From: Marivita sp051251565
GTDB lineage: Bacteria > Pseudomonadota > Alphaproteobacteria > Rhodobacterales > Rhodobacteraceae
Assembly: GCF_051251565.1 (NCBI RefSeq)
Contig: NZ_JBPOFB010000001.1
Span: 186,001 to 250,000, forward strand
Length of the DNA: 64,000 nucleotides
Direction of reading: 5' to 3'
Part shown: one piece after another, positions 58,026-64,000 of the stretch
Position numbering within the stretch: the stretch's first letter is position 1
Layout of the letters: each line of letters begins with the position of its first letter
Translations under genes and position numbers: made by a program
Notes under the pieces: model-generated
Seen by the model: the letters and a program-made list of their open reading frames with translations, nothing else
The model's database searches: none
What the model was told of the DNA's origin: nothing

Positions 58026-59828
58026 ATGGCCGACACTCAGACCCTGCCACCGGCGAAAAACGAAGAACGTCAAAAGTCCAAGCAGATTGGCTCTCTTCGC
58101 GCGTTGTGGCCCTTTATCCTGCCCTACCGCGCTTTGATGTTGGCCGCGCTGTTTGCCTTGTCGGCAACAGCGATGGTGTCCTTGGCGCTACCGATGGCGG
58201 TGCGCCGTGTGGTGGACAATTTCAACACCAAGGAAGATGCGCTGCTCAACCAGTATTTTGCAGCCGCCCTTGGCATCGCGGCACTGCTGGCGCTTGGCAC
58301 CGCGTTGCGCTACGCGCTCGTGACCCGGTTGGGCGAACGGGTTGTGGCCGATATCCGCAAGGCCGTGTTTGACCGCGTGATCGGGCTCAGCCCCAGCTTT
58401 TTCGAAAAAGTGATGACCGGCGAAGTGCTGAGTCGCATCACCACCGACACCACGCTGATCCTCAGCGTGATTGGATCGTCCATTTCCATCGCCTTGCGCA
58501 ATATCCTGATCTTCTTTGGCGGAATGGTCCTGATGCTGTTCACTTCTGCCAAGCTGACCGGGATGGTCCTGTTGATCGTGCCGATGGTCGTGGTTCCGAT
58601 CTTGGTGCTGGGCCGCAAGATGCGTGTTCTGAGCCGTGAAAATCAGGACTGGATCGCCGCCTCTTCGGGCAGCGCGTCGGAATCCCTGTCGTCGGTGCAG
58701 ACAGTGCAGGCCTTCACCCACGAAACCATTTCCCGCCGGGCGTTCTCGGATGTCACGGAAAAAAGTTTTGACGCCGCGCGCCGCCGGATTTGGACGCGTG
58801 CGCAAATGACGGCCATCGTGATTTTTCTGGTGTTCACCGGCATCGTCGGCGTGCTTTGGATCGGGGCGACGGATGTGCGTCAGGGCATGATGACGCCAGG
58901 TGCGTTGGTACAATTCGTGATCTACGCGGTCATGGTCGCGGGCTCAGTCGCCGCGTTGTCCGAAATATTTGGCGAATTGCAACGCGCGGCAGGGGCCACC
59001 GAACGTCTGGTCGAGCTGCTGCATTCCGAAGACACGGTCAACGATCCCGAAAACCCGGCAATGCTGTCCGAGCCCGTTCGGGGCGAAATCACCTTTGAGA
59101 ATGTGGAATTCGCGTATCCGAGCAGGCCGGGAGTGGCCGCGCTTGACGGGATCAACCTGCGGATCGCCCCGGGCGAAACCGTGGCCGTTGTCGGACCAAG
59201 CGGGGCGGGGAAGACCACGATCATCCAGTTGATCCAACGTTTCTATGACCCGGATTCGGGCGCAATCTGCATCGACGGCACGCGGATCGACGCCCTGAAC
59301 CGTGACGATTTTCGCAAGCATATCGCGCTGGTTCCGCAAGATCCGGTGATCTTTGCCGACACGGCGCGGGAAAACATCCGTTTTGGGCGTCCTGACGCCA
59401 CCGATGCCGAGATCGAAGCCGCTGCCCAAGCCGCTGCCGCGCATGATTTCATCGCTGCGCTGCCTGAAGGCTACGACAGTTGGCTGGGCGAACGCGGTGT
59501 GATGCTGTCGGGTGGGCAAAAGCAACGGATCGCTATTGCCCGGGCCATCCTGCGCGATGCACCGATCCTGCTTTTGGACGAGGCGACAAGCGCGCTGGAT
59601 GCCGAAAGTGAACGCGCGGTGCAGCGCGCCGTTGATGAGCTGTCGGTGGGGCGAACCACCGTGATCGTCGCGCATCGTCTGGCCACGGTGAAAAAGGCGG
59701 ACCGGATCATCGTGATGGAGCAAGGCCGCATCGTCGCAACCGGCGCACATGACGCGCTTGTGTCGGAAGACGGGCTTTATGCGCGGCTTGCCCGGTTGCA
59801 GTTCACCGACGGCATCGCGGCAGAATAG
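58026..59828 (+). CDS. ABC exporter, fused permease and ATPase (ABCB/MsbA-like)
   Basis: 600 aa half-transporter. Six membrane helices lie in residues about 35-310, with the ABC1 coupling-helix region DRVIGLSPSFFEKVMTGEVL. The ATPase domain has Walker A GPSGAGKTT, Q-loop ALVPQDPVIF, signature MLSGGQKQRIAIARA, Walker B ILLLDEATSALD and H-loop VIVAHRLATV. It would homodimerise and export a lipid or drug. The closest type is LmrA/MsbA-like, and MsbA function (lipid A flipping) is possible but not provable here. Single gene, ATG 58026. Confidence 0.92.
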   Translation: MADTQTLPPAKNEERQKSKQIGSLRALWPFILPYRALMLAALFALSATAMVSLALPMAVRRVVDNFNTKEDALLNQYFAAALGIAALLALGTALRYALVTRLGERVVADIRKAVFDRVIGLSPSFFEKVMTGEVLSRITTDTTLILSVIGSSISIALRNILIFFGGMVLMLFTSAKLTGMVLLIVPMVVVPILVLGRKMRVLSRENQDWIAASSGSASESLSSVQTVQAFTHETISRRAFSDVTEKSFDAARRRIWTRAQMTAIVIFLVFTGIVGVLWIGATDVRQGMMTPGALVQFVIYAVMVAGSVAALSEIFGELQRAAGATERLVELLHSEDTVNDPENPAMLSEPVRGEITFENVEFAYPSRPGVAALDGINLRIAPGETVAVVGPSGAGKTTIIQLIQRFYDPDSGAICIDGTRIDALNRDDFRKHIALVPQDPVIFADTARENIRFGRPDATDAEIEAAAQAAAAHDFIAALPEGYDSWLGERGVMLSGGQKQRIAIARAILRDAPILLLDEATSALDAESERAVQRAVDELSVGRTTVIVAHRLATVKKADRIIVMEQGRIVATGAHDALVSEDGLYARLARLQFTDGIAAE

Positions 59829-59929
59829 TCGACTTTCCTTTATCTGGCGACGTTAGTGTCGGTTTTGGCTGTGACAGGCACAGACCTGTCGTATCAAGTT
59901 GGCTGTAAATTCGGCACAAGGAGCATGTC

Positions 59930-60880
59930 ATGCAGGTTGGTTTTGTAGGGTTGGGCGCTGTTGGTGCCAAGCTGGCGGGAACGCTCGCGCGCAATGGCGT
60001 GAACGTTCATGTCTTTGATCTTGATCCCGACCGGATTGCGCTGCTCGTGGGTCAAGGGGCCACCGCCGGTGACAACCCCGCGCAATTGATGCGCGATTGC
60101 GACGTGGTGATCACGAGCCTGCCCAGCCCGGCTGCGTCGCAAGCGGTGCTGGACCAGCTTTTGCCCGAGATCGGACCGGGCAAGACATGGATCGAAATGT
60201 CCACCACAGATCCCGAAGCGATCAAGGTCCAGGCGGCGGCTGTCGCGGCCAAAGGCGGGCGGGCGGCGGATTGCCCGGTCTCGGGGGGATGCCACCGCGC
60301 GGCCACGGGCAATATCTCGATCTTTGCGGGATGTGATCGCGCCACCTTTGACGCGGTGCTGCCGATTCTGACATATATGGGCCGTCGCGTTCTGCACACG
60401 GGCGACGTGGGCAGCGCTTCTGTTCTCAAGGTGATGACCAACTATCTGGCCACTGTGCACCTGGCGAGCCTGTGCGAGGCGATGACCACGATGGCGGCAC
60501 ATGGCATTGACCTTGCCACCACATATGAGGCGATCAAAGCGTCTTCCGGCACTTCCTTTGTGCACGAAACCGAAAGCCAGTTGATCCTGTCTGGCAATCG
60601 CGATGTGGATTTCACGCTGGATCTTGTGCTCAAGGATATCGGCCTTTTCCAGTCGCTTGCCGATGCCAAGAACGTGCCGCTTGAACTGTCGCCCAAGCTG
60701 ATCGAGATCGTCAAGGACGGGCAGGCGCGTTATGGTGATAAGGCCCAGTCGGACCGCTTGATCGAACGCCTTGAAGAGGCAACGGGTCTGTCTATCACCG
60801 CACCGGGCTTCCCGACCGAATTGATCGACGATGAACCCGAAGAACGTGGTCGGGAGGTCTCTAGACAGCACTCGTATTGA
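59930..60880 (+). CDS. NAD(P)-dependent beta-hydroxyacid dehydrogenase (3-hydroxyisobutyrate dehydrogenase family)
   Basis: 316 aa. N-terminal dinucleotide motif VGFVGLGAVGAKLAGTLARNG. Substrate motif ADCPVSGGCHRAATGNISIF (family D-A-P-V-S-G-G, here C instead of A). Catalytic Lys in SVLKVMTNYLATVHLAS (G-x-x-x-K-x-x-N). An Asp ends strand 2 (FDLDPDR), which favours NAD+ over NADP+. The C-terminal helical domain is full length, with a charged tail. Ribosome site AAGGAG precedes the ATG. Substrate uncertain among 3-hydroxyisobutyrate, tartronate semialdehyde and related acids. Confidence 0.9.
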   Translation: MQVGFVGLGAVGAKLAGTLARNGVNVHVFDLDPDRIALLVGQGATAGDNPAQLMRDCDVVITSLPSPAASQAVLDQLLPEIGPGKTWIEMSTTDPEAIKVQAAAVAAKGGRAADCPVSGGCHRAATGNISIFAGCDRATFDAVLPILTYMGRRVLHTGDVGSASVLKVMTNYLATVHLASLCEAMTTMAAHGIDLATTYEAIKASSGTSFVHETESQLILSGNRDVDFTLDLVLKDIGLFQSLADAKNVPLELSPKLIEIVKDGQARYGDKAQSDRLIERLEEATGLSITAPGFPTELIDDEPEERGREVSRQHSY

Positions 60881-60926
60881 TCCCGCAAATGCGCTATCGG
60901 CATGTCTGCATCACAGGAGAGACGCC

Positions 60927-61412
60927 ATGCGCGACGAGGATATCATTGCAGAGGTAGACCCGCGCGGCCCACGCCGGGTGATCGGCATCACCATGCTGCT
61001 CGCATTGGGAGGGCTGGTCCTGTACCTGGCCTTTGTGCAGCCGCCCTCGAACCTCCTGTGGCACGCCTTTTTGATCGGGATGGGGTTGTTTGCGCTTTGG
61101 TTGGCGTTCCGTCTCCAAGAGGCCACCACCCGCAAGCTTTATCTGACCGAAACCGCGCTGACCGACAGCGATGGCAAGGTGCTTGCACGGATCGAAGATA
61201 TTGCCACTGTCAATCGTGGTGCCTTTGCTATCAAACCATCCAACGGCTTTATGCTGACATTGAAAAACCCGGCCCCACGAGAGTGGCAGCCGGGTTTGTG
61301 GTGGCGCATTGGTCGCCGGGTTGCCGTGGGCGGGGTCACGCCGGGCGGGCAGGCCCGCCCAATGGCCGACATCATCGCGGTGATGCTGGCCCGGCGCGAT
61401 GGCGACGCTTAG
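60927..61412 (+). CDS. Small membrane protein, two predicted helices, unknown function
   Basis: 161 aa from ATG 60927, set by AGGAGA (60915-60920). Two adjacent hydrophobic helices lie at about residues 14-34 and 38-60 (VIGITMLLALGGLVLYLAFV and LLWHAFLIGMGLFALWLAF). A cytosolic PH-like beta domain follows (LYLTETALTDSDGKVLARIE, FAIKPSNGFMLTL), ending in a basic Gly/Arg stretch. I do not recognise a named family beyond a general resemblance to bacterial PH-domain membrane proteins found in Rhodobacteraceae. Its stop overlaps the convergent TadE gene stop (shared TTAG at 61409-61412). Confidence 0.75.
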   Translation: MRDEDIIAEVDPRGPRRVIGITMLLALGGLVLYLAFVQPPSNLLWHAFLIGMGLFALWLAFRLQEATTRKLYLTETALTDSDGKVLARIEDIATVNRGAFAIKPSNGFMLTLKNPAPREWQPGLWWRIGRRVAVGGVTPGGQARPMADIIAVMLARRDGDA

Positions 61413-62083
61413 GACCCGTTACCGTTTCCATTGCCAACTTCGATGGCACCGCTGGGTGCATCATTGTCGCCATTGCCCCAACCGTTGCTTTGCCATGTGC
61501 GACCCGAGCCGTCATTGACACCTTCAAAGATCACTTGAGGCGCAAAGCGCGGACGGGTGAACGAGTAGGTCGAGATGTCAAAGGCGTCCAGACCGGCAAG
61601 GTGCAGCGTCGGTTCGTACCAGTCGCGGGATTCGACCACGATGGTCTGGTCGCCCCCGGACATGATTGGCAGGCGCGGCGTGTAGCGGCTCATGTCACCC
61701 TGCGTGAGGGGGCCCCAATCACCAACCGCGGTGGACCATACCATCTGGTAAGACCCGCTGCCCGACGTGGCACCAACAACGTACTGAACAACGGACACGC
61801 GCAGGTCCACGTCATCGCCTTCGGCTTGCGCAAGGTGGAACAACAGATTCCGCGCGTTATCGATATATGCGTCGTCCAGAACTTCAGTTTCACGCGAGAT
61901 GATATCGCCGATCGTGTAGTTGGCCTTTTGGTTGATGGTCTGCTGGCGCATCACATCAAAGTATACCCAGCTTGCAGCAAAGATCACCAAGAGGGCAGGG
62001 AAGACGATCACCGCTTCAAGCGAAATGTCGCCTTTCTCGTCGCGGGTGAACCGCGAAACGAGGGTTTTGATACGAGCGTTCAT
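61409..62083 (-). CDS. TadE-like pilus assembly protein
   Basis: 224 aa from ATG 62083. Prepilin-like N-terminus: a basic stretch, then RDEKGDISLEAVIVFPALLV with the E at position +5 of the pseudopilin motif and one hydrophobic helix (about residues 20-45). The periplasmic remainder is soluble and ends in a Gly-Asn-rich tail (EVGNGNGNGS). TadE-family minor pseudopilins belong to the Tad (type IVc) tight-adherence pilus. It follows a second TadE-like gene and a TadG-like gene in one minus-strand operon; the rest of the tad locus is not in the window. Confidence 0.85.
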   Translation of the reverse strand: MNARIKTLVSRFTRDEKGDISLEAVIVFPALLVIFAASWVYFDVMRQQTINQKANYTIGDIISRETEVLDDAYIDNARNLLFHLAQAEGDDVDLRVSVVQYVVGATSGSGSYQMVWSTAVGDWGPLTQGDMSRYTPRLPIMSGGDQTIVVESRDWYEPTLHLAGLDAFDISTYSFTRPRFAPQVIFEGVNDGSGRTWQSNGWGNGDNDAPSGAIEVGNGNGNGS

Positions 62084-62622
62084 TAGTAAGGCTCCTGTAC
62101 AAAGGCCGCGAAGGACACGATAGCTGCGTAACCTTGGCCGTCTTTCGGCATGGCAGCGGCAACCGCACCCGCCGGGGTGATGGGCCGGTACTTGTAGCAC
62201 GCACGCAGCATCATCAGTTCGTTCGCGCTACCGGCATCGAACTGCCGCAACGGGCGCACTGGCTGAGACGTGTCAACGCAATCGGCACCACGGGGCGGCT
62301 CGTTCCAGTTCCGCAGGCTCAGTGGGATCATTTCCAACCGCAGCATCTCGTTGCAGTCCGACAACAAGGTGGTGTTGTCGCAGATCATGCCCTTGAGCGT
62401 GTCGTGATCCAGGTTTTCACCTGTTCCAAGGCGCACTTCACGCACCGTCAGATCCAGTCCACGCTCAAGTTGCGTATGGCGAACAGACAAGGCGCCGATT
62501 TCCAGTCCCGCAATAATTACAGCGAGAAACAGGGGCAGCCAGAGAACGAAGGGGAGCAGAACGACCGATCCGCTTTCGTCCCGCAGAAACCTGCGGAGTT
62601 TTTTGCATTCAAGCCGCGTCAT
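62083..62622 (-). CDS. TadE/TadF-like minor pseudopilin
   Basis: 179 aa. Short basic N-terminus, then RDESGSVVLLPFVLWLPLFLAVIIAGLEIG, i.e. a pseudopilin-type Gly-Ser followed by a membrane helix (about 17-45), and a soluble periplasmic part with four cysteines. The Glu at +5 typical of TadE is replaced by a Leu/Pro context, so it is more TadF-like. Its stop shares one base with the ATG of the downstream TadE gene, and its start overlaps the TadG-like stop (ATGA). Confidence 0.8.
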   Translation of the reverse strand: MTRLECKKLRRFLRDESGSVVLLPFVLWLPLFLAVIIAGLEIGALSVRHTQLERGLDLTVREVRLGTGENLDHDTLKGMICDNTTLLSDCNEMLRLEMIPLSLRNWNEPPRGADCVDTSQPVRPLRQFDAGSANELMMLRACYKYRPITPAGAVAAAMPKDGQGYAAIVSFAAFVQEPY

Positions 62623-64000
62623 TGTGTCAACCTCAACTGGTTAATGGTCCGGGCAATCGCTTTGAATGCTTCGGAGATTTCGATGCCTTCCACCGGGAAG
62701 TAGTGAGCTGGCGAAGATGCGCAGTCCCGCATCGCAGCCTGACCCTGTGCCGGGGCTTCGAAGCCGATTGCAAAGACGGTGATATCCGCTTCACGGGCCT
62801 CATGGCAGATGTCAGCCAAACGCGCGTCCGCCTGGTTGCCATCGACAATCGGGACGTACGAATAATACGCGTTGTAATATTCGTTGTAGGATACGTACCC
62901 ATCGAAATACGGCTGACGGAAGAACTTGTTACCAAAGGCGCGTGTGCCCCAGCGTGCAAAGACTTCGGCATTCGTCATGCGGCGGGCGCTGTTGCCACCG
63001 TCCGGCGTGTTGCGGTACTTCTGGTTGTTGCTGCTGTTCTCGAACCGCTCGCGGAAATAGACATCGTTGTTGGTGCCACCCCAATCGCGCACAAGATGCG
63101 AGAATCGATCATTGTTCGGGTTGTTGTCGTTCCGGTCGTCGATCCAGATATTCGACATACCGCCAATATATTCAGGTGCCAGATCGTACTGAGTTGTGTT
63201 CATTCCGTCGGTCATGACAACCGCGATCTTGAGCACGTCTTCCGCATCATAGGCTGCGGGACGACCGCTGGCTTCGGGCACAATGCGCCCTTCGGCGATC
63301 AGACCGTTCACAACTGGCTGCGCCGAGGGATCGAGCAGGGCAACACCCCATTTCATCCCAAGGTCGATCGCGGTGTTGCCACCGGCGTTCAGGCTTTGGA
63401 TATGCGCCACGAGTTCCTGTTGGTCCGAACTGTGCGCGATGATCGCACCGTAATCGTCCGTCGGACACCACGGCGTCGGCGTGACGTTCGAATTCTCGTC
63501 AAGCGAGTTCGGGTCAAAGTTCGCCAGACGCTGAAGTGTCGCGTTCGGAGAGATACCACGGGTGTTGAACACGCTATTCGGGAAGATCACACAATTGGAA
63601 TCGGTGTGCTCGTTGGACAGCGTGTAGTGATCCGCGACCACCGACCCGAGGTTCACCGTCGCATTATACGGGACGATGTTGATCGTGGTGAGGCCAGATT
63701 CGTTGTTGTTGATAACCGTCCCAACGAATTCGGACGCTGCGGCGCGCAGGTTCTCGATCTTCTGGTTCCAGCCCATAGACCCCGAAATGTCGAGCACGAG
63801 CGAAATCTCGATATTCGAAATCCGTTCTTCGGCAGCCGCAAGTCCGGTGGCCTGAAGATTGTCGATACCAATCAGCTGGAGAAAGTTGGTCGGGAAGATC
63901 CGCTGCGCTTCGGCGGTGACCGTGCGATAGTTCAGACCTTCATCAACCGAGATGTTCACCGTTGCCAGCGCATCTTCCAGATTCATCTTCGTCAGATAAT
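62619..64000 (-). CDS. TadG-like pilus assembly protein with von Willebrand A domain, 5'-truncated by window end
   Basis: The frame is open to the window edge (Y-L-T-K before MNLEDALATVN), so the true N-terminus with its pseudopilin helix lies beyond 64000. The visible about 460 residues contain the MIDAS motif SLVLDISGSMGWNQKIENLR of a vWA domain and a downstream VVMTDGMNTTQYDL metal-site loop. An insert rich in Asn/Asp/Tyr lies between 62900 and 63180. The protein ends FKAIARTINQLRLTQ. TadG-type vWA proteins sit in the periplasm/inner membrane and help anchor Tad pili. Confidence 0.88.
   Translation of the reverse strand, partial: YLTKMNLEDALATVNISVDEGLNYRTVTAEAQRIFPTNFLQLIGIDNLQATGLAAAEERISNIEISLVLDISGSMGWNQKIENLRAAASEFVGTVINNNESGLTTINIVPYNATVNLGSVVADHYTLSNEHTDSNCVIFPNSVFNTRGISPNATLQRLANFDPNSLDENSNVTPTPWCPTDDYGAIIAHSSDQQELVAHIQSLNAGGNTAIDLGMKWGVALLDPSAQPVVNGLIAEGRIVPEASGRPAAYDAEDVLKIAVVMTDGMNTTQYDLAPEYIGGMSNIWIDDRNDNNPNNDRFSHLVRDWGGTNNDVYFRERFENSSNNQKYRNTPDGGNSARRMTNAEVFARWGTRAFGNKFFRQPYFDGYVSYNEYYNAYYSYVPIVDGNQADARLADICHEAREADITVFAIGFEAPAQGQAAMRDCASSPAHYFPVEGIEISEAFKAIARTINQLRLTQ

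Noticed and set aside
1..64000. Search for CRISPR arrays, insertion sequences, integrases, prophage genes and rRNA
   Set aside because: None was seen by reading. Only two tRNA genes and short dispersed repeats are present.

Overview
The window looks like a chromosomal segment of a marine alphaproteobacterium of the Rhodobacteraceae (Roseobacter-type). This rests on its high GC content, its housekeeping blocks (rpmH-rnpA-yidD, argD-argF, ycjX-GNAT-TIGR01620, ileS, truA), its Tad pilus genes, and two copies of a GC-hairpin intergenic repeat of a kind I associate with that family. I saw no phage, insertion sequence or CRISPR signature. The assignment is by recognition of gene families, not by a database search.

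Layout. 1-3759: end of a sugar-type ABC ATPase gene, then a small-molecule catabolic operon (bicupin, HpcH/HpaI aldolase, alpha/beta hydrolase, RraA-like protein), followed by a frameshifted relic of a four-carbon acid-sugar kinase gene (otnK-like) and two inverted repeats. 4115-11658 (minus): ogt, DUF3253, ileS, a VIT1/CCC1 transporter, and the ycjX-GNAT-TIGR01620 operon. 11770-16395: truA, argD-argF, an overlooked 58-aa ORF, an ArsC-like protein, and rpmH-rnpA-yidD. 16868-20587: a TVP38 membrane protein, a flavin disulfide oxidoreductase lacking the usual catalytic His, a histidine kinase, and tRNA-Arg(ACG). 20735-27285: malonyl-CoA synthetase, a D-amino-acid dehydrogenase-like enzyme, an RTX/DUF4214 protein, and a beta-barrel outer-membrane protein.

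27649-40936 is the most unusual part. It is a tightly coupled five-gene operon: a 2547-aa highly reducing type I polyketide synthase (KS-AT-DH-ER-KR-ACP plus a degenerate condensation domain), a free-standing condensation-type acyltransferase, a membrane-anchored sulfotransferase, an MMPL/RND exporter, and a periplasmic LolA-like protein. The parts list parallels the mycobacterial sulfolipid-1 system (Pks2, PapA, sulfotransferase, MmpL8) but sits in a Gram-negative. I infer a sulfated, polyketide-acylated lipid sent to the outer membrane; the product is unknown.

40946-47229: an NtrC-type regulator whose GAFTGA loop reads GAPNGA, divergent from a cyanate uptake and hydrolysis operon (cynABD, DUF1348, cynS) that ends in a strong terminator. 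47358-51649: an Mla-type lipid transport operon with a very long MCE protein. 51741-57724: an amino-acid permease, a divergent ThDP enzyme, and a PLP enzyme / M24 hydrolase / racemase operon that partly resembles ectoine-utilisation clusters. 57815-64000: tRNA-Gly(TCC), an MsbA-like ABC exporter, a 3-hydroxyisobutyrate dehydrogenase-family enzyme, a small membrane protein, and three Tad pilus genes (the last cut by the window end).
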